A DNA stretch of 64,000 nt from VYFG01 sp965248685 (GTDB taxonomy: Bacteria > Pseudomonadota > Gammaproteobacteria > Arenicellales > Poriferihabitantaceae), in contig CBDFKC010000003.1 in the NCBI GenBank assembly GCA_965248685.1, forward strand, positions 1,178,001-1,242,000, written 5' to 3'. The position numbers and the translations under genes were made by a program. The notes under the pieces were generated by a model, which was given only the letters and a program-made list of their open reading frames with translations, searched no databases and was not told where the DNA came from. Shown piece after piece: positions 35,183 through 44,628 of this stretch. Position 1 is the stretch's first letter, and every line of letters begins with the position of its first letter.

Positions 35183-35932
35183 TCAGGTTATCGCGAAGGA
35201 GGCATTAAAAACTATATACAAACCAAGACAGAGTAGGGCAATAAAAAATACCCGGCGGAATAGTTGCTCAGAAAGACCCGGGCGTATTTTTTGTCCAATG
35301 ATCATACCCAGGACCGCCGGCAACACGCCAATTAACGAGGTTAGCGCTAAATCTCTGGACAACAGATCGTTTTGTCCCAATGCGGCGGCAAGTGAGATGG
35401 TAGACAGGGTAAACAATATTCCCATTGCCTGAATCAATTCGGAGCGGGATAGCCCAATTCCCTGCAGGTACATGACCCCGGGAACAACAAATGAACCTGT
35501 CATTCCGGTAAGAATACCATTGGCAGCACCAAACGCGGGGCCGGTCCAGACCTGTCCAACCCGCGAAATTGACATTCTATATCCCGCCAGACTAATGATT
35601 GAATAACCGATCAGGAGGGCACCAAGCAGCGTGGAAAGCCCTGACAGGTGGATATGGTTGAGACCAATAGCACCGACCCATACGGTTGTGGTCGCTAACA
35701 ATAGAAATGGCCAGATTTTTGAAACGATAACCCGGCCATTGCCCCCTACCACGGCCTGCCAAAGGTTGGTGATAAATGATGGGACCAGTAATAACACCAT
35801 TGCTGATGGCAAGTCGATGGCAACGGTTAGCAACGCCAGACTAATTGACGGTAAACCCAGGCCGATTACGCCTTTAATAACTCCAGCAAGCAAAAAAGTT
35901 GTGGTAACCGTCGCCAGCAGCGAGATCTCCAT
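35183..35932 (-). CDS. TauE/SafE family sulfite exporter-type permease
   Basis: The 249-residue membrane protein has about eight helices in two TauE repeats, with the motifs LLAGVIKGVIGLGLPSIS and GAANGILTGMTGSFVVPG. Family members move sulfite, sulfoacetate or other small anions; the substrate is unknown here. It is a single gene on the minus strand, downstream of the AddA-like gene on the same strand with a 49-base gap. Confidence 0.9.
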   Translation of the reverse strand: MEISLLATVTTTFLLAGVIKGVIGLGLPSISLALLTVAIDLPSAMVLLLVPSFITNLWQAVVGGNGRVIVSKIWPFLLLATTTVWVGAIGLNHIHLSGLSTLLGALLIGYSIISLAGYRMSISRVGQVWTGPAFGAANGILTGMTGSFVVPGVMYLQGIGLSRSELIQAMGILFTLSTISLAAALGQNDLLSRDLALTSLIGVLPAVLGMIIGQKIRPGLSEQLFRRVFFIALLCLGLYIVFNASFAIT

Positions 35933-35981
35933 AATATTACTTCAGACTCGATGGATTGATTCGAAGCCGGCGCGAGTACAT

Positions 35982-38900
35982 TTATAATTCCTCAAACCTT
36001 CTTAACAATGGATAATATAATGCGCTGCGGATTTCCCCTGGTCCCAGTGCGCCCACTAGGTTGACGTACATCTCCATTTTGTCAGAATAGCGCTGGCGCT
36101 CTTGCTGCATAAACCTTTCGAGATCGTCCTGGTCTTGGTGTCGGCTGGATTTGAAATCAATGATCCATCGAATATTTTCCTGGTCGATAAAGCTGCGATC
36201 GATGACGGCATGGACCAGCTGGCTATTAATCACCCCACTAACCGGCCACTCAGTTTTAATTTCATGGTGGGTGGCGGAAAAAATCCATGGGGCGTTTGGA
36301 TCTTGCCTGGCGCTTTCTACCGCTTCAATAACCTGGATCAATGCGTTGTTCAAAGATTCTGCTGGAACTCCCCTTTCAATCAGCCGGCGATACCATAGTG
36401 ATCGGGTCTTGCGGTCGATTGGCCGCTCTCTCCAAATATTCCATCCGACCTGGTCGATCTGCTGCAGAATCTGGTGGATAACAATTCCGCAGATACGAGA
36501 GACTTCCCCGGTCCAGGAAAACTCAATTTGAGACAATTCTGGTGCCACAATTACTTGGGTGGATCTGGTTTCGACTGATTCGGCAATCAGAGGTGGTTTC
36601 CACTCCAAGGGTAATCTGATCATTGGGTAATCAAACGATTGACCACGGCCTACAATTTGACTTGACGGCGAGGTGGGCTCGTTTAATTTATCCTGAAACT
36701 CAGTTTCCATAACTGGCCACAGCAAGGCCAATAGCGAACCCGCCCTCGGTGAGCGTAGTGCGCCTTTGTTATCAATGTTCGCACTGGCAAAAATGTGCAG
36801 ATTTTTTCTTGCCCTGGTGCAGGCAACGTAGAGCAGGCGAGTAGATTCATTGTGCTGGTGTTCCTTTTCCAATTCCTTCAGGTAGTCGAAGAAGCGATCG
36901 TTACCTTCAGAACTGGATGGGCGCGGCGCCATTAGCAAACGGTCAGGGAAGTTTTTAAACCGCAGTAACTCCTTCGCCATTGAGCGTGGTTGGCGGTCTA
37001 AATTGGGTAATACCACGGTGTCGAATTGAAGTCCCTTGGCACCATGTATCGTGAGTAGCTGGACAGTGGCGGATGGTTCGCCACTGGACCATAGCTGTTC
37101 GATTGCCGAGTCAATGGCATCGGCCGTAAGCGTTGTCGAGTCGTGTTCAAGCTGGCGAATCAGGTCCATAAATCGTTTGCAGTCGGGCAGGTCAACTGGA
37201 TCGATTGCGCTCGGCCCGCCGAGTCTCAACCAAGTTGCTTCAAGATTTCGTGCCAGGGATATACGGCCGCGATTCCGCATCCCTTGTCTAAGAATATTTC
37301 GCAGGTTGGCTAATCTTTGCTGGCCATCCTTCGACATACCTTCGGTGCCAGCGGAGTCCTCCCATATTGCAAATAGCGGGAGACTTTTATCCGCTTCACA
37401 AAGAGCGGTGATATCGTCGAGAGCCATGCCACACCAGGGCGTACGTAACAAACTTACCCAGGCCCCGCGATCGGCGGGCTGCATCAGGGCTCTGGCTAGC
37501 ACCAGTAGGTCCTGAATGGATTGTCTATCCCGTAGCTTCTGAAGATTTTTTGCCTGAAAATGTATCCGTCGATTGGTTAATGATTTAGCAACCGGGTTCA
37601 GACTTGAGCGAGTGCGACCCAGTACCGCGATGGACTGTTGCGGGAACCCCTCGAGGTGATTCTGGATTAGGTCCACGATATCTCCCGCTTCCTCGGCCGC
37701 GGAACGGTCAATAAAGGGATGGATTCTGACTTGAGAGTCGATTTCAGGGTTGCGATGGGCGATGGCAGGTGAATACCTGACACTGCTACGGATAAAGTCA
37801 CTATGACTTGGCATGACTTGCCGAAACGTCTGGTTAAACCAGTCAACCAGGATAGGGTCAGAGCGAAAGTTACTCTGCAAAAGCAAAGGCTCGGGTAGTA
37901 CCTGGCCGATTCCACTTTCCTGGGTGTTCAGGAAATTGCCAACTTCTGCTTCTCTAAACCGATAAATTGATTGCATCGGGTCGCCTACCAGAAAAACGCT
38001 TCGGCCATCACCGGGTTGCCAGCCTGCTATCAGCTTTTCGAGTAAATTTATCTGCCCTCCCGAGGTGTCCTGAAACTCATCCATTAGCAGATGCTTTAGA
38101 TGGTAGTCAAACGCCAACGTGAGGTCACTGGGGCTGTCCACCTCGCCCAATGCTGCACCGGCCCGTTGGCCTAATTCTATATAATCAGCCTGATTGGTTT
38201 CACGAAATAATAATCTAAGTTCGGCTGCGGCAACCGGCAACAGGATTAACAAAGCTTCTAGATCAAGCCATTGTAGTTCACTGAATTGTCCATCCGGCAG
38301 TTGAGCTGTCCTGGTTAACTGGATTCCAAGTTCAGTATCATCCTGAAGAGCCGCCAATACTTTTTTGATTCGGTTAAGCGCGGGTTTCTGTTCTGGTGGA
38401 AATCCACAGTTTTTATCTACCCGTTTCCTCACAGCGCGCTCTTTGGTCAGAAGCATAGTGGCAATACTGCGCCATTGATGGGTGAACTGATACTGTGGTT
38501 CGGGGAAACCCTGTAGGTCTATGCAGTTAAGGATTTCAGCCTGGGGCGCTGAGGGCGATTCCCGGCCTGACAAATTTGTTGCAGCAATTTTTGCCAGGGC
38601 GGCAATTTCATCTCGCATTTCCCGCCCAAGCAGATCATGACAGGCGACTAGTTGTTGGTTGATGGTTAACTGCCACCAAGTTTCCAGTCGCTCGCGATTG
38701 TAGTGCTGAAGGTGCCCCATCCACTTATCGCGACCACTTAACATTTCGGCCAACATTTCCCGGGCCCGCTGAAGATTGGCGTCGATCATTTCGAGTAACC
38801 TGCTACAGGCATTGGCCCGCTCCGGGTTGTGCCGATCTTCAATATGATCCAGGGTAAGTTGAGCTGCCCGCAGGTACAGCTGGGAGGCATCTTCGATGAT

Positions 38901-39332
38901 GGAAGGAGCAGCGCCAAAACGTGCTGACCAGGGCATGCGCTGAACCAATTCACTGCAAAAACTATCGATGGTCTGAATTCGCAGCCGGCGGGTGTTGATC
39001 AGCAATTCCCAGCCGTGTTGCTGGTCATTTTTGCGTACCGCGGCTCCCAACTCGATCATTTGCTGGTCCTGCTCTGGCTGGTTGTGTTCATCCCGTCCCT
39101 GCAAAGCCCGCAAAATTCGCAAACGCATCTCCGCGGTTGCTTTACGGGTAAAGGTAATTGCCAAAATCTCCTCGGGAGACTGGACGGTAGCAAGAAGCGT
39201 TAAATAGCGTCGGACCAGCAATCCAGTTTTACCTGATCCCGCCGGTGCCTGAACAATAAAGGACAGGGCAGGATCTAATGCCTGCCGGCGCGCGGCTATA
39301 TCACCGGGGAGTCGGTCAACCTGGTCGGGCAT
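35982..39332 (-). CDS. AddA-like UvrD helicase-nuclease
   Basis: SF1A helicase of 1116 residues. Walker A is at about 32-36 (APAGSGKTGLL), the DEFQD box is LLMDEFQDTSGGQ, motif IV is QSNFRSDP, motif V is TIHGAKGLQFDTV, and further helicase motifs lie between. The C-terminal PD-(D/E)xK nuclease retains HAVIDRSF and the IDFKSS core. Together with the adjacent nuclease gene it forms a RecBCD-alternative AddAB-type complex for double-strand-break end resection. Start and stop codons of the two genes overlap by one base (39332). Not every member of this gammaproteobacterial subgroup is characterised. Confidence 0.9.
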   Translation of the reverse strand: MPDQVDRLPGDIAARRQALDPALSFIVQAPAGSGKTGLLVRRYLTLLATVQSPEEILAITFTRKATAEMRLRILRALQGRDEHNQPEQDQQMIELGAAVRKNDQQHGWELLINTRRLRIQTIDSFCSELVQRMPWSARFGAAPSIIEDASQLYLRAAQLTLDHIEDRHNPERANACSRLLEMIDANLQRAREMLAEMLSGRDKWMGHLQHYNRERLETWWQLTINQQLVACHDLLGREMRDEIAALAKIAATNLSGRESPSAPQAEILNCIDLQGFPEPQYQFTHQWRSIATMLLTKERAVRKRVDKNCGFPPEQKPALNRIKKVLAALQDDTELGIQLTRTAQLPDGQFSELQWLDLEALLILLPVAAAELRLLFRETNQADYIELGQRAGAALGEVDSPSDLTLAFDYHLKHLLMDEFQDTSGGQINLLEKLIAGWQPGDGRSVFLVGDPMQSIYRFREAEVGNFLNTQESGIGQVLPEPLLLQSNFRSDPILVDWFNQTFRQVMPSHSDFIRSSVRYSPAIAHRNPEIDSQVRIHPFIDRSAAEEAGDIVDLIQNHLEGFPQQSIAVLGRTRSSLNPVAKSLTNRRIHFQAKNLQKLRDRQSIQDLLVLARALMQPADRGAWVSLLRTPWCGMALDDITALCEADKSLPLFAIWEDSAGTEGMSKDGQQRLANLRNILRQGMRNRGRISLARNLEATWLRLGGPSAIDPVDLPDCKRFMDLIRQLEHDSTTLTADAIDSAIEQLWSSGEPSATVQLLTIHGAKGLQFDTVVLPNLDRQPRSMAKELLRFKNFPDRLLMAPRPSSSEGNDRFFDYLKELEKEHQHNESTRLLYVACTRARKNLHIFASANIDNKGALRSPRAGSLLALLWPVMETEFQDKLNEPTSPSSQIVGRGQSFDYPMIRLPLEWKPPLIAESVETRSTQVIVAPELSQIEFSWTGEVSRICGIVIHQILQQIDQVGWNIWRERPIDRKTRSLWYRRLIERGVPAESLNNALIQVIEAVESARQDPNAPWIFSATHHEIKTEWPVSGVINSQLVHAVIDRSFIDQENIRWIIDFKSSRHQDQDDLERFMQQERQRYSDKMEMYVNLVGALGPGEIRSALYYPLLRRFEEL

Positions 39333-42037
39333 TATTCGGTCTCCTCAATCAGGCGGTCTCCGCTACGACAAAATGCCGGGGTTTCGCAGAAGCGGCAGAC
39401 GCCTTCGCCCTCCGGATCAATCCTGGCATCACCCGCCAAAAACTCCGCAGCAACAGCACTTAAAGATTGTAACCAGAATTCCTGCATATGTTGCCAATCC
39501 TGAAACGCTTTGCCGAGAGTCCGGTGACGGGACAGCTCAGTGATTTTAAATCGGTGATCGTCGATACCGAAACTTTCTCGGTTTGAAACGCCGACAAACT
39601 GGCATTCTCCCAATCTGACTTGAGCGAAAGTGACCACTGATACCAGGTTCGCCTGGGCGATGGTATACAGTGGCAACTGGGGAGCGGTAGGGCGCTGATT
39701 GACCCATTCACTGAGCGGATTGACTCCACCGGATTTATAGTCGATCAAAACGAGCGTGCCATCTTCAAATAGATCGATTCGGTCAATCTTAAAGCGCAAT
39801 ACCAGGCCCGCCAGGTTGAGCGAAGACTTCTGTTCCCGGGAAATGACGGTGAATGGCTCCTCACGTTTTTTTTCAAGGTCAAGCCACTCCAGCAATGTGG
39901 CTGATAACCAGCGATGCTGGCTGGCGAAAAATCCGTCCCCACATCCACTGCTCACTTTGTACCTAACACTGACATGGTCTATGCAATGGTCGACCAGCGT
40001 CACTAACTCGGTCTGACTCATTTCCTGCAGCCGATTTGAGTTTTTAATCTGCTCCCAGATTTGTTCCAGTGCGAGGTGCAAAATTGTACCTCTTTCCATC
40101 GGATCGAGACCCTGATCATTGGTATCGAGTGGTTCTACTCCGAGGCGAAATCTGGCGAAGGCGCCCCGAGGACAGCGAGCCTGAGTTTGAATTAGCGAAC
40201 TTCCGCCAACTACATGAGTATTCGGGTCGACCGCGGAGCCCTGCAATTCGCTGACAATTTCGAGTTGGGGACGTTGTTCATTATATTGACGCGCCAGGGT
40301 GGGCGGAATATCTTCGTGATTGGCAACGATTTGATTGAGTGTTGATACCAGGGGACTTGGTTCCAGGGCGATTTCGTTGTCGAACAGATGCCTGCTTAAT
40401 ACTACCTCTCCACTATTTTGCAGTAGCCGCTGCTGTTGCTGGCGCGCCCGGAGCGCAGTACTTTCCGGTGTTGCGAAGACAACCTCCGCGGCTCGCTGCG
40501 CTGAGATTGGTATAAATGGGCTGGGTCTTGTATGAGGTGGCCAATCCGGTTCCACCAGCCCTCCGAACCAGACGCTATCAAATTCAAGTCCCGCTGTTTC
40601 TTCGATACCCATCACCTGAACCGGTTCACTGGAAGCCTCGACCTGAAAAATATGGGATTTGATTTGACGGCTCAGACAGTTCAATGCGATACCAATCGAC
40701 GCTTCTTCATTGGTCAGATCCAGTTCCGCTAGACGATTAATTTCAATCCGAACGGCTTCACCGACCTGATGTTCTTCGCTGCCAAGAGGTTCTGCTCCCG
40801 GCCAGCCGATGGCGCTTAGCAGGTTGGTGAAAAATCCAGACCAATAGGTATAGCTGGCTTTAGATGGGGCAGTGGATAACATGTCTGCGGCTGTGTGCAG
40901 CAGTAAGTTCAGTTGTTTACAATGAATCCCTTGGTTTTTCGTTTCAAGCCAATGGATCTGATCGATTAATTTGGCAAGACCGCTGTTAAATGGCAATTGC
41001 TGACGAAGCTCAAGGTCGAGTTCACTGCGGGCCCCTAATTCACTCTGGGAGCCATGGATAAATGGAGATAAAACCAGATTGCTGATGAGGTCGATGCCAG
41101 CATGTCTGGTGCACAGGGTCGTCAACAGTTTGAGTGTTTCCTGGGCAATTGGATACCTGGATAAAATGGCACCGAGTGAAAGGTGAAATGGAAGCGTCGT
41201 TATATCGGAAGGGTGGACTATTTCCCGGGGGCATAAAGTCTGCTTGAGCGCATATTCAATCGTATCTCGGGACTTGGCCAGGTCTGGCGCAACAATGGCA
41301 ATATTGTGACTTGGGTTTAACGCCAGCTGGTTTCTGGCCCATTGGCCAGCAGCCAGCCATTGAGATAAATCGTCTTCGAATGTTGAACAATTGTATTGAG
41401 TTTCAACCTCCAGCGCTGAGTCCACGATAGTCAATTCGATCTCGGCACTTTGGATAGTCTCGATTAAGCTCTGTTGCTGAGGGGTCACTTCGTTGAAGCC
41501 GGTCAGGACTACCGGGGCGGCAGGGAACCATTGGACCTGAGCACCTACACAATCAGCCAGCTGAAATGAATCTATCCATTGTCGTTCTAGACAAATGCTG
41601 TCAAACCTTGCGAGCCAGCGATTGAAGCATCGATGATCTGGGTGGAACGACCCAGCAATTGGATCGCAGCTAATCTGCCAACCACGTATTAAACGAAGCG
41701 CTTTGATCGCGGCCCGAGCACTGCTGTCGGTGTTCCAGAGTGGCTCGGTTTCCGCCTCGTTCTGGCGAATGTCGTCGCTGATAATTCGGTGCCAAACACC
41801 CAATAGCTGAGCTTCGCTTAACACCAATGGCGGGTTTTCGTGGTAGCCAGCGACTTGTTCCCAACAGCGTCGGAGCCAGGCCTCCCAAGGCAGTATGTCT
41901 GGGCTATTCCATGCTTTTCTACCGCTGTTTATTTGCTGTAGGTCATACTGCGCTGTCAGTTCTCGGGATAATCGCCTGGTTGCCGTAACTAGAGTTGCGC
42001 CATCGGTGAGCGATCGAAAGATTCGCCGATATATCAA
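39332..42037 (-). CDS. AddB-like nuclease with iron-sulfur cluster motif
   Basis: This 901-residue protein has a degenerate helicase-like body and a C-terminal RecB-type nuclease domain: KIDRIDLFEDGTLVLIDYKS holds the PD-(D/E)xK core. Four cysteines bracket the domain, one in ARCPRGAFAR and three in CRFCETPAFC. This is the 4Fe-4S staple known from AddB. It belongs to the family annotated as a probable DNA repair protein in Gammaproteobacteria. It lies directly upstream of the AddA-like gene on the minus strand, and its start overlaps the hemerythrin-like gene by four bases. Confidence 0.88.
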   Translation of the reverse strand: MIYRRIFRSLTDGATLVTATRRLSRELTAQYDLQQINSGRKAWNSPDILPWEAWLRRCWEQVAGYHENPPLVLSEAQLLGVWHRIISDDIRQNEAETEPLWNTDSSARAAIKALRLIRGWQISCDPIAGSFHPDHRCFNRWLARFDSICLERQWIDSFQLADCVGAQVQWFPAAPVVLTGFNEVTPQQQSLIETIQSAEIELTIVDSALEVETQYNCSTFEDDLSQWLAAGQWARNQLALNPSHNIAIVAPDLAKSRDTIEYALKQTLCPREIVHPSDITTLPFHLSLGAILSRYPIAQETLKLLTTLCTRHAGIDLISNLVLSPFIHGSQSELGARSELDLELRQQLPFNSGLAKLIDQIHWLETKNQGIHCKQLNLLLHTAADMLSTAPSKASYTYWSGFFTNLLSAIGWPGAEPLGSEEHQVGEAVRIEINRLAELDLTNEEASIGIALNCLSRQIKSHIFQVEASSEPVQVMGIEETAGLEFDSVWFGGLVEPDWPPHTRPSPFIPISAQRAAEVVFATPESTALRARQQQQRLLQNSGEVVLSRHLFDNEIALEPSPLVSTLNQIVANHEDIPPTLARQYNEQRPQLEIVSELQGSAVDPNTHVVGGSSLIQTQARCPRGAFARFRLGVEPLDTNDQGLDPMERGTILHLALEQIWEQIKNSNRLQEMSQTELVTLVDHCIDHVSVRYKVSSGCGDGFFASQHRWLSATLLEWLDLEKKREEPFTVISREQKSSLNLAGLVLRFKIDRIDLFEDGTLVLIDYKSGGVNPLSEWVNQRPTAPQLPLYTIAQANLVSVVTFAQVRLGECQFVGVSNRESFGIDDHRFKITELSRHRTLGKAFQDWQHMQEFWLQSLSAVAAEFLAGDARIDPEGEGVCRFCETPAFCRSGDRLIEETE

Positions 42038-42534
42038 ATGGGTTTCGCCTCCTGCAAATTCTGTTTGAGTTGGTCAGCGAGTTGCTGCCCGGTGTCGCGG
42101 TCTACTTTACTAACTATGAGCGGAAACAGAGATGTTCGGGTTCGTTCGGTGTGATGTTTCAGAATATTTTTTAAACGAACAAATTGATCCAGTCGATCGA
42201 CCAGGGCCGAACGCGCAGATGTTACTGCCTCCCGATTTATTTGTTCGAGTTCGGACAATGATTGCCTAACCAGTGCGACGGTCCGGCGCAGGATCAGATG
42301 ATCAGCCTTGATCATTTGTATTGACTCGTCCCGATGGTCTCCCAGGCTTAGCAATTGATTATCGGAAAATTGGATATGGGTTTCGAGTAACGTGGAGAAA
42401 ATTTGAATATGGCGCTCTGCCTGATCTATCACCAAACCTGTGGTGGCTTCAAGAAATTGACGATATCGCAATTCGATGACGCTATTCCAATGGTCGATCT
42501 CATCGCATAACGGATGGAGTAAATTTTCTGTCAT
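42034..42534 (-). CDS. Hemerythrin-like (HHE) helical protein, tentative
   Basis: The 166-residue all-helical cytosolic protein contains spaced His and Glu residues: ETHIQFSDNQ, IKADHLILRRTV and KHHTERTRTSLFPLI. The last is close to the H-x-x-x-E-x-x-x-x-x-P end of HHE hemerythrin domains. Such domains bind a di-iron centre and sense oxygen or nitric oxide. The gene overlaps the AddB-like gene by four bases, so it is cotranscribed with the repair nuclease. The family call is by pattern only, and a general four-helix bundle is possible. Confidence 0.5.
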   Translation of the reverse strand: MTENLLHPLCDEIDHWNSVIELRYRQFLEATTGLVIDQAERHIQIFSTLLETHIQFSDNQLLSLGDHRDESIQMIKADHLILRRTVALVRQSLSELEQINREAVTSARSALVDRLDQFVRLKNILKHHTERTRTSLFPLIVSKVDRDTGQQLADQLKQNLQEAKPI

Positions 42535-42615
42535 GTATTTAGTTTTTTGTGGGTTTCTAGCAACTCGACTGCAACAAATTCACCAAACCACAGTTCCGAA
42601 GGTTATTTGCCTGAC

Positions 42616-42915
42616 TCAAGCGACAGAATTGATTTTCCCGGCGAGCTTGAAGTCCAGCTCAGTTACTCCAGAAGATTCATGGGTGACCAGCTCTATCGTG
42701 ACATTCCGGTAGACATTGGACCATTCGGGATGATGATTCAATTTCTCTGCGTGAATTGCTACCCGGGTCATAAAGCCGAAGGCTTCAACGAAATTTTTGA
42801 ATACGAAGGTTTTGACCAGCTTTCCACCAATCAACGCCCATTCATGTTCAATATCCTGGTTAAGCTGATCCAGTTGTTGCTGAACTTCGGTTAAGTTGAG
42901 AACCTCTTGCGCCAT
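42616..42915 (-). CDS. phhB: Pterin-4a-carbinolamine dehydratase
   Basis: The 99-residue enzyme recycles the pterin product of aromatic amino acid hydroxylases. The diagnostic signature EKLNHHPEWSNVYRNVTIEL is present, followed by a conserved H (VTHESSGVTELD). It is complete. No phenylalanine hydroxylase gene lies in the window. It is 81 bases from the hemerythrin-like gene on the same strand and 40 bases downstream of an SDR gene. Confidence 0.93.
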   Translation of the reverse strand: MAQEVLNLTEVQQQLDQLNQDIEHEWALIGGKLVKTFVFKNFVEAFGFMTRVAIHAEKLNHHPEWSNVYRNVTIELVTHESSGVTELDFKLAGKINSVA

Positions 42916-42955
42916 TATTATTTCTCCTGTTGGTTAAATGTGTATGGGCGGCGAC

Positions 42956-43768
42956 TCATGCCATGGGTGGCAATCCACCATCGGCCCAGATCGGGCCGGA
43001 AATTATCGGGTTCTCTATCATTATTGCTATGGTATTGGCGATTTCGTCGGGGCGGATCATACGGTCGATTGGCACCAGCTTGCGCAGATGTTGTTCAAAC
43101 ATTCCCTCTGGCAGCTGCTCAACCATGGGGGTTTCAACGAATCCCGGATGGACGATTTTGGCCTGTATTCCATAAAACGCACCCTCCTGATTAAGGGTTT
43201 TGGCGGCCGCGTTGAGGCCTGATTTGGCGCTCGAATAGGAGATTTGGCCTTTATTGCCGCGGGATGACACTGAACCGACAATGACGCTGACACCCTGGAT
43301 TTCTTCATCAGACTGCCATTTACCTAATCCTGAGGCGGAACGATACTCTGCGATACCAGCAATCATTTGCATGCTCCAATACACCGGATGCATAAGGTTA
43401 ACTTCCAGCACCTGGCGAAACTGATCCTCAGCATAGATTTCTGCCTTTCCCGTTTCCTCATTAATTTTCACGGCCATGGCGTCGCGTAAAATGCCGGCAG
43501 CGGGTACACAGATCTGAGGCAAGCCGGTAGGGTGCATACTGGCAAACACGTTGGCGCGAAAATTGCTATTTGTGACATCTCCCTGAAATGCTACTGCAAC
43601 TTCTCCCTGCGCCAAATCGTTGGCGTTACTGGCTGCATCGAACACCTCATCAGTTATATCCACCATAGCAACGGCACGGGCACCACGATCAATCAGACAG
43701 CGTGCGACGGCATTGCCAATACCACTCGCAGCTCCGGTAACGATCGCGACCTTATCTTGAATATTCAT
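42956..43768 (-). CDS. SDR family oxidoreductase
   Basis: Short-chain dehydrogenase of 270 residues. The cofactor motif is TGAASGIGNAVA, with an Asp after strand 2 (AMVDITDE) suggesting NAD(H). The catalytic residues are Ser (VGSVSSRGNKG), Tyr-Ser-Ser-Ala-Lys and the Asn in VNLMHPVYW. An insertion around residues 130-165 (EETGKAEIYAED, SGLGKWQSDEE) is larger than in most SDRs. It diverges from the petABC operon. The substrate is unknown. Confidence 0.86.
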   Translation of the reverse strand: MNIQDKVAIVTGAASGIGNAVARCLIDRGARAVAMVDITDEVFDAASNANDLAQGEVAVAFQGDVTNSNFRANVFASMHPTGLPQICVPAAGILRDAMAVKINEETGKAEIYAEDQFRQVLEVNLMHPVYWSMQMIAGIAEYRSASGLGKWQSDEEIQGVSVIVGSVSSRGNKGQISYSSAKSGLNAAAKTLNQEGAFYGIQAKIVHPGFVETPMVEQLPEGMFEQHLRKLVPIDRMIRPDEIANTIAIMIENPIISGPIWADGGLPPMA

Positions 43769-43887
43769 TATAAATCGCAGATTTTCAAATTGACGATAGA
43801 ACCATATAACCGGCTGATTGAAAAGTCACCAGGGATAATCCCGGGGGATATGATTTTTTTGATCGCCGCCTAAGATTGAGGAACTTT

Positions 43888-43965
43888 GATATAATTCGCC
43901 GATTTTTAGACCCTTAGGAAATAGAGTATGCGCTCTTGTCGCGCATACGATAGGTGTCTTACACC
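43888..43965 (+). promoter_or_regulatory. Extended -10 promoter and two leader hairpins of petABC
   Basis: TGATATAAT at 43887-43895 is an extended -10, with a start expected near 43902. The leader of about 145 nt contains a perfect 8-bp hairpin, GTATGCGC (43926-43933) with GCGCATAC (43941-43948). A 5-bp hairpin follows, GGTGT (43953-43957) with ACACC (43961-43965). They may stabilise or regulate the mRNA. Confidence 0.55.
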
Positions 43966-44046
43966 GCATAATCTGGCTGGCTGTTCCCAGGTTTTCGGGT
44001 TTCCAGGGGTTTTGGACCGATTCATAATAATTTTTTGAGGTAAATC

Positions 44047-44628
44047 GTGACTGACGATCATGTGGATTACAAGCGTCGGCGACTGCTATCTGTTGCGACA
44101 ACAGGTGTAGGCGTTGCCGGTGCCATAGGCCTGGCTGTTCCCTTTGCAGGTAGCCTGAGCCCGAGTGAAAAGGCGAAGGCGGCTGGGGCACCAGTTAAAG
44201 TAGATATCAGCAAGCTCAAAACCGGCCAGCAGCTCACCGTGGAATGGCGCGGTAAGCCAGTCTGGATTATCCGTCGAAGCAAAGAATCTCTGGATTTTTT
44301 AAGCGATATGGAGAGTGCACTGGTAGATCCTGATTCCGATACCGATCAACAGCCAAACTATGCCAGGAATCAATACCGCTCGATCAAGCAGGAAGTTCTG
44401 GTGCTAGTGGGAATTTGTACCCATCTTGGTTGCTCACCGAAGTATCGACCTGAGTTGGTGGCTGACAGTGAAGGGGCATTTTTTTGCGCCTGCCACGGTT
44501 CTAGGTTTGATCTTGCCGGGCGTGTTTACAGTAATGTGCCTGCACCAAAAAACCTTCAGGTACCGCCTCACAAGTATCTGAGTGACAATGAAATTCTGAT
44601 TGGCGCTGACGGGGAGGCTGCATCATGA
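44047..44628 (+). CDS. petA: Ubiquinol-cytochrome c reductase Rieske iron-sulfur subunit
   Basis: The 193-residue protein carries a twin-arginine anchor (YKRRRLLSVATTG) from a GTG start. The two cluster-binding loops CTHLGCSP and CACHGSRFD are intact, giving two Cys and two His ligands plus two disulfide cysteines. It transfers electrons from quinol to cytochrome c1 in complex III. The stop overlaps the cytochrome b start by four bases. It depends on the TatABC system encoded at 9-10.7 kb. Confidence 0.97.
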   Translation: MTDDHVDYKRRRLLSVATTGVGVAGAIGLAVPFAGSLSPSEKAKAAGAPVKVDISKLKTGQQLTVEWRGKPVWIIRRSKESLDFLSDMESALVDPDSDTDQQPNYARNQYRSIKQEVLVLVGICTHLGCSPKYRPELVADSEGAFFCACHGSRFDLAGRVYSNVPAPKNLQVPPHKYLSDNEILIGADGEAAS

